The notes below the pieces were generated by a model. That model worked only from the letters and a program-made list of their open reading frames with translations, ran no database searches and was not told the origin of the DNA. The position numbers and the translations under genes were made by a program. A stretch of 64,000 nt of DNA from Paraspadella gotoi (lineage: Eukaryota; Chaetognatha): contig CM119270.1 in assembly GCA_051294375.1 (NCBI GenBank), positions 17,171,904-17,235,903 on the forward strand, in the 5' to 3' direction. Positions 1-13,300 of this stretch are shown piece by piece (within the stretch, counting starts at the first letter, position 1; every line of letters begins with the position of its first letter).

Positions 1-473
1 AGATGGTAAATCTTTAAATCGTTTGTATCAGAATTTTAAAACTGATAATTAAAAAAATAAGTAAGTGAAAACATGTTTAAGAAATTAGTAAAAAATATTT
101 TTACATTTGCAAATAATTTATACCCTGAGTGTACATTTCTATAAAAATTAAAATGTAAGAAGCTGCATGAAACAAAACCAAAAGAGATATTTTAGAACCA
201 AATGTTTAGAAAATGTTCACTAAAATATTTACAGAAGCAAATAGACTTTGTCAATCGGCATAAATGCAGTTGTGATATTTCATGAATAAAACAATTCGAT
301 TAAGAAAAATTAAACATAAAAAAAAATATTGGTTAGAACAGTAACTTAACTGTACAATCCTGGTAACCAAAATGAAACAAATGTAATGAGTAAAATTGTC
401 AAAGCAAATCTTATCTTAACCCTTTTTTATAACCCTTTTAACCCTTTTAACCCTTTAAATTGCCGCAAGGGTG
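1..473. other. AT-rich sequence, no gene seen
   Basis: This stretch is AT-rich with frequent stops in all frames and I see no exon with splice sites. Near 418-455 there are four degenerate repeats of an ACCCTTTT-like unit. Nothing else was recognised. Confidence 0.5.
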
Positions 474-1060
474 AGATGTGACCGCGTCTGAATTTTTACC
501 AGAATTACGAACCCCGACATGTTTTTATTGCCGAAAGCCATTCGACTCAACCGAGTATTGCCCAGAACTACTTAAACGCAGCGTCACTCGTCGATCCTCG
601 TCAAAACGTTGTGTTCAAACCCGAAAACTCAATCCACGTGACCGTCTCGACGAAATATAGCGTCGTTGGGCGTTTTGCCTTCCCAGGGAACGTGAAGCTG
701 ATTTTTCGGACGAAGTTTTATCGCGAAAAAACGAGTCCGCGTCGAAAACGAGAGAGACGGAGCGAAAGACGATGTCGTTAGGCGATGGGAGACGGCGTCA
801 TAGCGGACGCTATCGAGGCGGGGGCGGCGTGGCGAGCAAAAACACGATCGTTGTTGGGTCTTGCTTCCCCAGTCAACTTCTCCCATCCCCTCCGCCATTT
901 GTAAAATGGCCGTAGTTCCTCGGGTCGGCCGCGGGGCGGAGATGTCGCTCGCGGAGCAGAAGGAGAATTGAGAGGCAGGGGACGAACAAAAGGCAAGCGG
1001 GCAGAGCCGGACCGGGCCGGGCCGGACACTGGCCTCGTGAGAGCGTGGGCGGGGATACAA
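474..1060. other. GC- and CpG-rich block without a recognised gene
   Basis: The base composition changes sharply from AT-rich flanks to GC-rich, CpG-dense sequence between about 660 and 1060. Open frames of 60-150 codons exist on both strands, but none has a recognisable motif, and open frames are expected by chance in GC-rich DNA. It lies downstream of the DIXDC1-like gene, so it could be a promoter-type CpG island of a gene outside the window or a repeat. A second, smaller GC-rich patch lies at 1430-1600. Confidence 0.3.
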
Positions 1061-1640
1061 AATGTTAGGATTTAATTGTGACATGATTTTGACTAGCTCA
1101 TTATGCTTGTCTCTGTTTTTTTTTTAAATCAGACTTATCTTTATTATATAGAAAGTGTTAATTTGAATCGATTTTTTTCTAGGCTTTTTGAGGTTTCACT
1201 CGACTTGAGTTTGTGTTCAGAAAATACCGTACTTTCTTATTCATTCTTGTGGAAAACAATATCTATAAAACGTTTTTTACATTTATTTTCAATCAAGAAT
1301 TCACTGTTGAAACAAAACGAAGGCACAGAATTTCTTTCCAAAACAACTCCTGACCGGCAGATCCTCTCGGCTCAGTCGATTTGAATGCCAAATTTATTCG
1401 AGATAAGTTACAATATAATCCCCAAATTTCACGGCCTTTAACCACCTCGCACGACTAACGTGCGATCTCCCGCTTCGACCGTATCCCTGGGGTTTCGCGG
1501 TCGCCCCGTGGTTTAGTTCCCCCGGCTTCGATCCCCGTCGTGTCCACCGTTCGATCCCTAAACCGCGGGTGACTGGGAATTGGGTCCTCTTCGTATCCAC
1601 GATTGCCTTATTGGGAATTGTCTCTTATTTCGCCCTCCCA

Positions 1641-4600
1641 TTAAATTCCCACGGAGTCGACCGCCCCCACTTCCGGTTTGCTCTCGCCATTCGCTACCCA
1701 CGCGACGATCTTTCCTTCCCAACCCGGAACTAAGACGTCATCGTCCTCGCAGTCTTCGTCGTTGATTTCCAGTTTGACCGTCCCGAACTCGGGATCGAGA
1801 GATTTGAAGAAGAAGCGCGTTTTGTGCGTTTTTGTCGTCGTCGTCGTCGCTTCATAAGGTCCTTCTCCTGCCCAGCATTCGATGGGCAATATTCCTTTGA
1901 AATCCTTTAAGGTCACTTCCCCCACGGGTTTGGAAATCGTCGTCATGAATGGCGTGATCGTGGCGTCGGTAAAGTACAACACTTTCGTCACGGCGTCGCG
2001 CGGCGACGAGGCGGCCTCTGTGGTCGAGCATCTGATTTCGGCGCCCTGAACCGGCGTTTCCGACGATCTTCTGGGTGAGTTGACTTGAAGAATATCTTTA
2101 GAATTGGTCGCTCTGCTGGAAGATCGAGTCTCCACGCCTCTTCCAGTGTCGGAATGGTGGCGGTTTTCCAAGTTGAGTTTTTGGCGGGAATCTGGGTTCG
2201 TTTCTGCGCATGCGCGTCTCTCGGCGTTTGGGTCGAGATTTTCCTTTGCGCTTATTAAACGCGAAATCTCCACTCTGTTTAAAATTTAAAAAAAAATAAT
2301 TAGGTAAGTTCTATGATTGAAAATTCAAAAAAGAAAGTCATCAATAAAAATAGTTAATTAAATTTAAAACAAACTAGAAAACTATCTACCTCAATTCCCG
2401 AATGAGCGTCTCACTTTCCTCGACTCGATCTTTCTCCAGCCTTAACTCTTCCTCCTTCTCCTCCACTCGCTCCTTCCCCCTCTTCATCTCTTCCTTTATC
2501 TCGCTCTCCCTCTCCCTCTCCTCCTCTCTCTCCCTCGCCAACTCTTCGACTCGCTCTCTCTCCCTCGTCAACTCCTCCTGCTTCTCCTCCACCATCCTCA
2601 TCAATTCTCTGTGTTGTTTCTCCATCTTCGCCACGATCCGTTTCCTCTCTGTCTCCTCCTCCGCCATCGTCTCGCTCTCTGTCTGCGACTCTTGGCTCTT
2701 GGCGGCGAGTCTCCCCTTGAGAGACTCCTTCCTCCAAGACTTCCTCTTTTTCTCCGCCCCGACATCGTTGTCGTCGTCGTCGTCGTCGTTTTTCTCGTTG
2801 ATCTTCCGACGAAGGGCTGCGACTTCTTCGGCCTCCGATTGCCGAGATTCATCGACGAGGATGCGTTGAAGGCTGAGCAGAGCCTCTCGAGTCTCGCGGA
2901 GGTGTTCCTGAAGAAACGATTGGGAAATATATAAAGATGTAAATCTTATGAAACAAACCTAATCGTTAAATCACGCCAATCAACAAACGTGAAAATGAAG
3001 AGGAAAACATATTCGTAATTATTCAAAATTAGCTAATATTTCTCGTTGGATACAGAGATATAAATATCTCAAAAAAATTAATCTCGATTCAAAACTAAAA
3101 CTAAAATAAAATACGAATCAATTCAGTTAGAAAATATTCATTTCAAGCATTTAAATTAACATTTACGTAAAGTAAAACCTTCAAAATTCTGTGATTGTCC
3201 AAAAACGCCGCCCAGGTCGCGGCGTCTGGCGGCGCGCCGACGTCTCTCGTCTCCGAGCCGTCGGCGATCGATTCCAAAACCGGCGCGCTGACGACGATAT
3301 CGACGACGCCGGTTTTTCTGACGCCGGTTTCGTCGAGATCGATCTTTTCAACGCCGGTTTTTTCCTCCCTCCCGTCCCCCCTGTTCTTCCTCTTCCCTTC
3401 TTCCGCCTCCCCATCTTCGGCTCCTTCCGGCGCGCCTATTCGACGCCGTTCCGCTTCCGTCGCCGACTTGTTTCCAGTTTCGCCGACAAAGAGACGAACA
3501 CGAGCTTCGGTCGATCTCGGCGACCGGATTCCGGTATCGACGCCGGGGCGCCACGGCGTCGAAGAGGATGCCGTCGACGAGGATGACGAAGACGACGAGG
3601 TCGCCAATTTGTCGCGCGGCCACTTCCAGGCGATCGGGCGTCGACAAGGCGTGGAACCGGTGGCGTGGATTATCTTCGAGGATCCTGGCGTCATTGGTCT
3701 TTGGAAATCTCGCTCGAGAGTGCCCTTTGCCGTCCGAAACCTTTCGTTTCTACATCCGACAATCGCTTCGTCGCCGCGAGAAGGCGCTCGTACCGAAGCG
3801 CATTTTATTCCGCTCTCTCTTTCCGCGTTTCCTGTTCGAGAGTCTCTCTGTCTCTCTGTCTCTCTCTTTCCCTCTCCATCTCGCGTCACATTTCCGCATC
3901 TTCTTTCCCCATCAATCTCACCATCGTCCTTCAATTTCGACGTCGACATTCTTCTCCCATCCCCACCTCCATCATTTCCACCTCCTCTACCCCTCCAACT
4001 CCCACCCGCCACGCTCTTCGGTTTATAGAACGAGGCGATGACGTGGACGAGTCTCATTGACGATTTCACATTTCCGCCGACGACGTCTTTCGCGCGGACG
4101 GAGACGCGACGACCGGTTTCGGCTTCGAGGAAGTCGACGACGCGTTGGACTCGCCTCACGTCGTCGTCGTCGTCTTCCTCGGCGCCGTCAAACTCCTCTC
4201 GACTCAAGATCCTCAACAACTTCGTCAAAACGACGCCGTCGCGTAAATCCGCGCCGAAATCTTCGACGAAACCGACGCCGGACGACGCTGGATTTTCGTC
4301 CCAAGCGCCGTCCCTGTTTTGACGCCGCAAGTGGGCGTTGACCCAAGCGGCGTAGGCGCGCATCTGTTGGCATCGAGCGTTGGACGGCGCCGGTTGTGGC
4401 GAGTAGCGCGCCGGTTGCGATGAAGGCGACGTGGAGGAGCGCGAGAGGGAAAGTCTTGGCGGCGTCGGCGACGGTGTCGCCGGAGGATCGGGCGTCAAAG
4501 ATCGCGGCGTTCGGCGATGCCAAGCGGCGCCGTTCGAGGAGGAAATCTTTTGAGGATGGCGGCGTCGTGGGCGGAGGAGGAGGAAGAGGAGTCGACGCCG

Positions 4601-5131
4601 GCGTCGGTCGGTCGTCGCCATCCAAAATTCGGGGACGGCGACGAAGGCGTTAGGGAGCTCGGTCACTTTCGTCGCCGCCGCTGGCGTCCACGGCGTCGGG
4701 AGCCGCGGAGAAGGCGGACGACGCCGCGGCGAAATCGGCGGCGTTTTTTGATCGCTTTCCGTCGCCGTTCGAACGATTCCGGCGCCGGCGTCCTCCGCCC
4801 TTCGTGGCCGTGGACGCGCCGGTCGCGGACGCGTCGGCGGCGACAACGACGCCGACGATCTCTCGGAACCGGAACCGTCGACGCCGCCGCATCCGGAATC
4901 CGGCGTCGCGTGGCGGAGCTGCTTCGTCGGCTGCGGCGGAGCGGCGTTGGTGGAGCTTTTGACGGCGCCGACGGGTGACGCTGTCGGATCGGACGGAGAC
5001 GCTTCTCCGTCGGCAAGGAGTCGAACCACGGGGCGGGCCCGGACCGGGATCGGCGGCGGTCGGCCGGTGCGGCGCTGCGTGGCTGCGGCGCCGGGAATGC
5101 GGCGGCGTGGGGAGGATGGGAGGAGTTCCAT
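1641..5131 (-). CDS. dixdc1: DIXDC1/Ccd1-like protein (CH domain, coiled coil, DIX domain)
   Basis: Three exons make the family architecture in order. Exon 1 (5131 to about 3179 or 3167) carries a calponin-homology domain at roughly residues 253-370, with [30 protein letters not shown] and ASFYKP. Exon 2 (2907-2390) starts after a CAG acceptor and is a Glu/Arg-rich coiled coil. Exon 3 (2274-1641) ends in a DIX domain with [28 protein letters not shown] and [11 protein letters not shown], the signature of Ccd1/DIXDC1 rather than Axin or Dishevelled. The frame carries through both introns (phase 0, then phase 2). The family polymerises through DIX with Dishevelled and Axin and promotes Wnt/beta-catenin signalling; vertebrate CH isoforms bind actin. 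The long basic, proline-rich N terminus before the CH domain is unusual, and the ATG at 5131 is only the most upstream in-frame candidate. The exon 1 donor is ambiguous. Confidence 0.88.
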
Positions 5132-5929
5132 CTCGTTGCTTGGGTGATAGAGAGATAGAATTAATAAAGAAAAAAATTATAAAGTTAATGAACGATCAAT
5201 AGATACGTAAATACTAATTTATTTGATGACAATTATTAATTAAACATCAGTCTAAGATCGTCAAATGTCTATTTGCACGCGCTCGCTCTTTAATTCGCGT
5301 GACAAAACAAAATATCGTCAAATCGAGCACGCCAAATCTTTTTTTTTTTCCCTTTTTTTTTCTCAAAATTGTCGCCACAAAAATAAAAAAGTGGCCATAC
5401 TTTAAGATCGCATTTTTTTTAGTTAAAGAGGAAGTTTGGCAAAAAAAAGGGAAAAGGAAAAAGGAATATAAAGGATTATAAGAAAAAATAAGGAACGAAG
5501 GAAGAAATAGAGGGAAAGAGAAAGATGCTGAGGAAGTTGAATCCGGTTTGGTTGAAACACGAACAGAGATAGAGGATGAAAAACGAAAAAAGTGTTTTTC
5601 TGAAAAAAAAAAAAAAAACTCTGTTTAACGACGATTAAGACTAACATAGAATTTATCAAATGATAACCGTAATACTAGTCATCTTAAAGTCTCTAAGTGA
5701 CTGAAATTGTAATTAAAATACATTTTTTTCTGCTTGATTAATTTTTAAAATATTTTTGAGAAAAATTAATGGCTAAAAAAAAAACAAATGCGATCAGTTT
5801 AAAAAATGTTGTAAAAAAATGTTGATCGGATGGGATTGTGGATTGCGATGAGAATTAAAACTTTATTTTGAAGAAACAAACGTCTCAAGGATAATGTTTG
5901 CTGAGAACAGAGTGAAAGAGAGCGAGAGA
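5132..5929. other. AT-rich region upstream of the DIXDC1-like gene
   Basis: This is presumably 5' flanking sequence of the minus-strand DIXDC1-like gene. It holds A- and T-runs and short GA tracts. I see no convincing TATA or initiator element and no other exon. Confidence 0.4.
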
Positions 5930-7164
5930 GAAAAGAGAGAGAGAGAGAGTGAAAAAGAGAACGACAAAGAGGGAGAAAGAAAAAAAGAGAATGTTCTAAA
6001 GTTTGTTGATCAAAATTAAATTAATTGCTTTTTTTTTTTGAAGAAAAATCAAGTTGGGAGGAAAAAAATTGTTAAAGTGAGATTGGAAAGTTTTGGTGTC
6101 CGTGGGATGATAGCATGACTTGTTAGGGAAATGAAGTCCTAAATTGGATAGGACTGAACTCGACATATTGGCGGAATGAAATCGCCAAAAAATTTTGTTC
6201 ATTGTAAGTAGGATTGAAATCGACAAGAGCTTTTTACTGAAAATAGATATGGAATTGAATTTCCGTGTCTGTAGTAGGCTTCAACAACAAAGAAGCAGAT
6301 AACAAAAAATATCTAAAAAAAAAACAAACTTTTCTTTAAAAAAACAAAACAAAAAACAATATTTCAGCGGATGTCAACACTACATTCTATAAATATTTTT
6401 GTCCTTTACGATATATCTAATAACTGAAAGCCTGGATTTTTGTCAGATAACAGTCCTACTATCAAGATGCTAAAATCCACGTTTCATCGACGTCAACCCT
6501 ATTGCTTTGCATGTCGCGAAAATCGCATGATTTCAAGTTTTTCGAAGAACGGAAACCCCGTGGGGTCTGGAAGAGGGAGCGAGGGGGGGTGGAGGGTGTA
6601 GAGGGTGAAATGGGGGAGAAGGGGGAGTTTTGCGGAAGTTAGGGGGGGGAGGCAGCAGGAGAGAAAGAATCGGGGAAAGAGATCTGGCATCTTAGAAACT
6701 GGATTCATTATTTTCAACTTTTTCTTTCTTTTTTGATTGGATAAATGATTGGACTAATTGATAGGATAATTGTCTATTAATAGGGAACCAAAATAAAACT
6801 CCGTTGTATTTTACTGTCTTTCAGTTCTTTCTTCTCATTTCTTCTTATTCAATGCAAGTGTTTTTTTCTGACATTTTTTTTTTAGAAAACGAGTCTTGTG
6901 TCTTGACATTTAATTTCCGTCGCTAAAAACCCGAAAAAAAGTTTTGATGGATCGATCGAGTAGATGCTAAATTTAGATTTTTTAGAACTCTACAGTTTTC
7001 ACTTCACTCTTTTGAAAATTGAAAAAAAAAGAACACGGGGAAACTAAGAATCCGTGAATAGATTCCGTTTGATCGAGAGAGTTTGTGAAAACCCCTTGAG
7101 GGAGAAACTTGATGCAAAGAAAATTCACGATCTCAAATGTGAAAAGTCCTTGCTCGAGATTTAC

Positions 7165-7275
7165 TGACATCTCACAGGATCTCACCGAGTCTCACAGAGT
7201 CTAACCGAGTATAACCGAGTGTCATCCAGTCTCACCGAGTCTCACACAGTCTCACCGAGTCTCACCGAGTCTCAC
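7165..7275 (+). repeat. Decamer minisatellite (TCTCACCGAG-type unit)
   Basis: About ten imperfect copies of a 10-base unit, TCTCACCGAG and variants with ACAG, run head to tail. The corresponding part of the second copy near 11810-11960 is barely recognisable, as expected if that copy is error-rich. Confidence 0.75.
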
Positions 7276-8252
7276 CCCCCGAATTTGTCTTCACTCTTCG
7301 CATTGTTCCTCTTCTTATTCAAGAATCTCACCTCTTAACCTTACCTCAAACTAGAAGAACAATGAAACGACGGTAATGCGATCACATCGAAAAGAAATAG
7401 AAAAAAAAATAAAATGATATCGAAAAGGAAACAAATGAGTTTTAATTTAAAGTTAAATATCTTCTGTACTGCATATTGCACAACGTATGTTAGGAAACCT
7501 TTTTCTCATGTTTATTTTGTACAATAGAACAATAAATAGTTTAATTAAACTAAAATTTCAAAATTACAGAAGCGTCAAACTTTTGACACAGCGCCCCTCG
7601 TGACGTTTTTCACGTCATACACGATTCACTCTTCTCACATCTCACCTTTGATCGTCCGACCAGAGAATCATGGTGTCGTTGTTGTTGTTGTAGTTATTAT
7701 GAAACGAAACGATCCCGTCAGTCATATTTCTTGTCTTGAATTGTTTATTAATCTTTTTTATAATAATTTTTCGTTAATTCAGATTTCGTCCTCTTTTTTT
7801 GTTCTTTTGATTTCTTTCGTTGTTGTTGTCTTCATCTCCTGATGAAGAACCGTAAAAGAAAAATTGAGAAGAAATTTAATTTCGTTTTGAAATTTAGACG
7901 ACGACGACGACGTCGACGACAATGAGGACGACAATAAAAGAAGACGATGACAATGACAGCGACTCAGATTTATTATTTAATAAAAAACAAAAAGCCCATC
8001 GAGTTTTGATTTTGTTTACAAAAATGGAATGTAACAAAAACAAAAATCAAGGCGCGAGCGATAAGGATACTATATAAAAAAGCAAGGATTCCTCGGTACA
8101 TTTAGTATTATTGTATTAACATAATTAGCCAAAGTGACGTAGTAGACGCTTTGTTTTCCCGGTTTTGTCATCCGAATTTTTTTCTCGTTTCTCAGGAAGA
8201 AAATTATCGATCCTGATTTTTCTCCGCGTAATTTTTTTTTGGTGGCAGCTGG

Positions 8253-8448
8253 GTGTCGTCGTCGTCGTCGTCGTCGTCGTCCTCGTCATCTGCTTCGTCA
8301 CGGATGTTGTTATTGCTTTCGTCGTCTTCGTCGTCGTCGTCGTCGTCGTCGTCTTCCTTAAATTCATCGTGGTCATCGTTATATTGCCTTCGTAATTTTC
8401 ATCTTCGTCGTCGTCGTCGTCGTCGTCGTCGTCATCATCTTCTTCAAA

Positions 8449-8481
<33 letters not shown>

Positions 8482-8482
8482 C
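8253..8482. repeat. (GTC)n / (GAC)n trinucleotide repeat cluster
   Basis: Three runs of GTC, interrupted by short unique DNA, sit within 230 bases. Poly-Asp, poly-Val or poly-Ser frames here are products of the repeat and carry no domain. Similar GTC runs occur at 28701-28815, 42815-42850, 54206-54232 and 55464-55570, so this is a genome-wide microsatellite class in this organism. Confidence 0.85.
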
Positions 8483-8639
8483 AAAACAAACAAAAAAAAA
8501 AGAAAGAAAGAAAACTCGGAATTCGTGACTCAACTGAATTGATTTGGGACTCAGATAGTTACTCGAAAACTTTCATCTAGAAGAGAGAAGATTTGTAAAT
8601 TGTAGTACGATTTAGCGGGGACAATTACAAAAAGTGTAT

Positions 8640-9990
8640 GTTCCGTATAGTTAATTAACATGCTAATAAGTGTATAATTAGACGATGAGCATCGTTCGAA
8701 TCGAAAGCTCCGATCAAGTTTCCTTTATATTCAGCTTCTTATTTCAAAAACTGCATAGTCAGCCAAACAATTTGTCAATATGGGCAGATTTCGAAATGCT
8801 TGGCGTCTTGGAAGCCGAATGGAGGTATGAGCGCGATCGAAATTCCGATTTTATCACCTGCCCAATAAATGGTATTTAAAATGGACTGGTCAGGGTGTTT
8901 TTTCCCTATTCCAGAGAAAAACTACTGCTCTTGAGATAAAAACAGCCAAAAATCATAACATGTATACAGTTCGGAAACTTATTGTCTTCTCTAACATGAT
9001 GGAAAAAAGCAAAATTAAAATTCTTGCAATCTTAATGTGCTTGATAAGCAATCAAATGAACTGGTTTTTTAGGCTGAAAACTGCATAGTCAAGCCTTCAA
9101 ATTTTTCAAATTTTTATCACAATTGACAGAAACTGTATTGTTTTACTACTTAATCAGGTAGAGGCGAGCTTAATTCGAAAAGCTTTTCTAATATACAGCA
9201 AAATTTAAAAACCAAAAAGTCCAATAAAAACTTATTAAAAACAAAATGTGATCAGTGTTGCTTTGTGAGTTCCAAATGCTAGAAAAAATAAATATTTAAA
9301 TATATAATATAATATAATATGATGAATATATAATATATAAAAATATTTATATAATATAGATTATAGTATGAAAATAATTTTTATGTTCATCTGATGAAAG
9401 GTAGTATTATATATAAAAATATATATGTATCAAACAATATATTGTTATAATAAAATTAGCTAATTTTTTTAAACGGCAAATTTTTTTTTATTATGGAATG
9501 ATTAAAAAATATAAGATTAAAAATAAAATTTAATTTAATAAAATATAATAATTATGTTAAATATAAAAATTTTTTAAAAAAATTTATTTTTTTATTTTAA
9601 TATAATAAAATAATAATAATAAAATAATAATAAATAAATAAAATATAATATGTTTATTTTTTAATTTTTTTTTTAATTTTAATTATTATTTTTATTATTC
9701 TTAATATATATTTTATTATTATTATTTTTATTATTATATATAATCTGATACAATAATATATATTTTATAATAAAATAATTTATTTTTATTTATTTAAAAT
9801 TATATAAAAAAATGTTTTTTATTATTTAAATATTTTATATAGTTTAAAAAAAAATATTTTTATGATTAATAAATATAAAGAAATTATTTTAACTGAACGG
9901 GAATTTTTCTGACAAAATTCAGGCCCAGATCTCACTGTGCGCCGGTTTCTAAAAAGCTTAGTAGCTACGCGATAGTAACTAATCTTTGTT
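8640..9990. repeat. Inverted repeat, left arm
   Basis: This segment recurs as its reverse complement at about 13740-15220. Matching landmarks: TAAGTGTATAATTAGA-type sequence near 8668 against 15170-15185, the very AT-rich core 9280-9880 against 13850-14510, and a motif containing GATCTCACTGTG at 9929 against CACAGTGAGATC near 13796. The arms differ by many small indels. No coding sequence was recognised. Confidence 0.75.
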
Positions 9991-10325
9991 GGATCAAAAC
10001 GAGCTCGATTTAAGAGGAAAGTTGATCGGTTTTGAAGAGCGATTTTTGCGATTGCTTTTTGGCCGATTACTTTTGAACGGGAATTGTCGGATATGATTGA
10101 AATTTATGCGATGTAGTTAATGTTTTGCAATTGTCTATCGAACGCTACCAAATTTGATATAAAACAGATGAGTTTTTAGAAACGATGCTCANNNNNNNNN
10201 NNNNNNNNNNNNNNNNAAAAAAAAAAGAAAAGATAAAGAAGAGAATAAAAAAGAAAAAATAAATCAAAATGAAACCAACGAAAAACAAAAAAGCTAAATG
10301 NNNNNNNNNNNNNNNNNNNNNNNNN
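9991..10325. other. Junction region with two assembly gaps
   Basis: Unknown bases occupy 10192-10216 and 10301-10325, each exactly 25 long, around 84 bases of A-rich sequence. The 25-base size looks like a marker used by gap-filling software rather than a measured length. It separates the two large repeat copies. Confidence 0.8.
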
Positions 10326-13300
10326 GAGAGAGTGAAAAAGAGACGACACAAGAGGGAGAAAGAAAAAAAAAGCGAATGTTCTACCAAAGTTTGGTTTGAT
10401 CAAGCAATACTCATAAATTAATTGCCTCTTTTTTTTTTATGAAGAAAAAATCAGTTGGGCCGGAAAAAAAATTGTACGTAACGCTGAGAAATTAGGAAAG
10501 TTTTGGGTGTCCCGTCTGGGATGATAAGCTATGGACTTGGTCTAGGACGAATGAAGTCCCTTAATTGATAGGACTTGACTCGACATGATTGGCGCGGAAT
10601 GGAAATCGCCAACAAATTTGTTGAGCATTGTGTAATAGGGATTGAAATCGACAAGAGCTGTTTATACTGGAAATAGCACTATGGGAATTTGCAAATTTCC
10701 GCTGTCTGTAGTAGGCTTCAAAACACAAAAGAACGCCTTTAGATTCTAACACAAAAGAGGTATCTAAACAAAGAACAACATTATAACTCTTCGAAAAAAC
10801 ATAACTTCAAAAAGAACAATATTCTGAGCGAGAAATGCGTCACACGCTTTTCGACGCATTTCTAGATAATTTTATGTGTGTCGTGACTTTAGGGATATAT
10901 CTAATACCGCATAGGGCCTGTTGATTTTTGATATCGAGATAACCTTTTTGCAGTTTTTGACCATTTTATTGAAGTCCATGTATCTTGATCATAGACGCAA
11001 AACTATCCACGTTATATATTCATCGACGTCATCGCCACTGTTGCAGTGCTATTTTTTGAGCCATGTCCGCGCAAAATCGCATGATTTCAAGTTTTTCACG
11101 AAGATCGGAAACCCGCCGTGGGGTCTGGAAGAGGGAGGGAGGGAGCGGCGTGGAGGGTGTAAGCAGGTGAAATGGGGGAAGAAGGGAAGAGTAGTTTAGC
11201 AGGATAGTTAGGGGGGAGGCAGCAGGAGAGAAAGAATCGGGAAAGAAGATTCTGGCTTTAGAAACTGGATTCATTATTTCTCAGAACTTTTCTACTTTCT
11301 TTTTATGGAGTTGGATGTAAACGAGATTGGACTAATTGATAGATTAATTGATAGAGAGACGGGGGAAACCTGGAAAATAAAACTCTCAACGCGTTGTGAT
11401 TTTACTGTGCTATTCAGTTCTTTCTTCTCATATTCTTCTTAATGTCAATGCAAGTGTTTTTTTCTGACATTTTTTTTTTAAGAAAAAAGAGTGCTTGTTT
11501 GAGGTCTTGTACATTGTAATTTGCCGTCGCTAAAAATACCTCGAGAAAAAAGTTTTGATGGATCGCATCGAGGGTAGAATGCTAAATTTAGATTTTTTAG
11601 AACTCTAATTTTTCACTTCACTCTTTGAAAATTGAAAAACAAAAGAACACGGGGAAACTAAGAATCCGTGAATTAGATTCCGTTGATGAGAAGTCTGTTG
11701 GAAACACACATCCGTTGAGGGAGAAACTTATGGCAAGAAAATCACGTTTTATGATCTCATGTGACTTAGGTTTGCTAAGTCTCTTGTGCATCGATGATTT
11801 CGACTGGCGATATCATCAGGAATCACGTACCAACTCCAGCGAGTCTCCAGAGATCATAAACCATGAGTATAAGAAGTCGAGTGGCAGCTCGAACGAGTAC
11901 ATCCAAGGCCGAGGTACAGTATACACTAGTTCTCAATACGGTGTCCTCCACGAATCACGTAGTGAGATCGTCTCACGCACACCTACGAACATGCATTTCT
12001 GTTATTCACTCATATGGCATTGAGAAACGTATATAAGGTCACTTTAAAGCTTAACATTTATCATACTAGAGGCATATGAAACGGACGGTAGAGGACGAGA
12101 GCATCGAAGATGAATAAGAAAAGAAAATAAAAAGTGAATAGTCAATCGAAAAAGAGAAGACAAGGAATAGTTATATTTTAAATTTAAGTTAAAGATTCGT
12201 GGGTCTGTAGGGGATGAGGCATGAGCACAACAGACAGTGAAGAGAATGGTGTGAGGGAAAAGAGCCTTTTATGTGCTCAGAGTGTTTAAAGTTTATGTAA
12301 CAAAGTAACAAAGAACATATAAGAGGATGTTAAAATATGAACTAAGTATCAAAAATTACAGAAGCGTCAAAATTTTGGACCAAGAAGCAGGAGCAGCAGC
12401 GCGCGTGCGTGACGTTTTTCACGTCAAAATAACGACTTCACTCTTCTCACATCTCAACTTTGATCGTGCCGACCGAAGAGAAATCGATGGTGTCGTTGTT
12501 GTTGTTGTAGTTATTATGAAAGAAACGATCGCTCAGTCATATTTCTCTTGTCTTGAAATTGTTTATAAATCTTGGGTGGGTTATAAAAATTTTTCGTTAA
12601 GTTCAGATTTCTCCTCTTTTTGTTATGTTCTTTTGATTTCTTTCGTTGTTGTTGGTTGTCATCTCCTGAATGAAGAACCGTAAAAGAAAAGTGAGAAAAT
12701 TTAGATTTCGTTGTTGAAGATATTTAGACGAGAGAACGAGAACGAGTCGACGACAATAAGGACGAAAATAAAGAAGACGAGGGGACAATAGGACAGGGAC
12801 TCAGAGATTTATTGATATTAATAAAACGAAAAAGCCATCGAGTTTTGATTTTGGTTTACAAAAATGGAATGTAACAAAAACAAAAATCAAAGGCGCGAGC
12901 GATAAGGATACTATAGGTAAAAAAGCCAAGGATTCCAACGTACATTTAGTAATTATTAGGTAAAGGGTTAACATAATTAGCAAAGTGACGATAGTAAAAG
13001 AATAGCTTTGGTTGTTCCGGTTATATTGTCATGACGCGACGAATTTTTTTTATTACTCAGTGATTCTCTACAAGGAAGAAAAATTATCGACTAGGAATTT
13101 TTCTCCGCGGTACAGGGTTTTTTTTTGGTATGGCAAGCTGGGTGTCGTCGTCGTCGTCGGTGCCCATTCGTATCGGTGCTTCAGTCGCGGATGTTTGGTT
13201 TTGACTTTCGTCGTCTTCGTCTTCGTCGTCGTACGTCTCCTTAAGATTACTCGTGGTCAAATCGTTAATAAGATTCGCGCTAATCTCGTAAAATTTATCA

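Larger units (their letters stand above)
5930..8570. repeat. Direct repeat, copy 1 (clean copy)
   Basis: This 2.6 kb non-coding segment recurs in the same orientation at about 10326-13520. Landmarks present in both: a GA tract followed by AAGAGGGAGAAAG, a CCCGTGGGGTCTGGAAGAGG stretch (6553 and 11118), and a (GTC)n tract near the end (8259-8480 and 13144-13400). This copy has clean homopolymers and regular microsatellites. No coding exon was recognised. A small array of TCTCACCGAG-type units lies at 7165-7275. Confidence 0.8.

Noticed and set aside
2402-2934. Plus-strand Ser/Leu-rich frames opposite the coiled-coil exon
   Set aside because: Their composition is the mirror of Glu/Arg codons on the minus strand; there is no domain.
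3195-4060. Long plus-strand open frames (up to 277 codons) over the DIXDC1 exon
   Set aside because: They are antisense shadows of the GC-rich CH-domain exon; the minus strand has the recognisable domain and fitting splice sites.
8125-8528. Poly-Asp, poly-Val and poly-Ser frames
   Set aside because: They are translations of the (GTC)n microsatellite in three frames.
9280-9880. Mitochondrial or organelle insertion, suggested by extreme AT content
   Set aside because: There are no coding frames, tRNAs or rRNA-like segments; it is AT-rich filler mirrored at 13850-14510.
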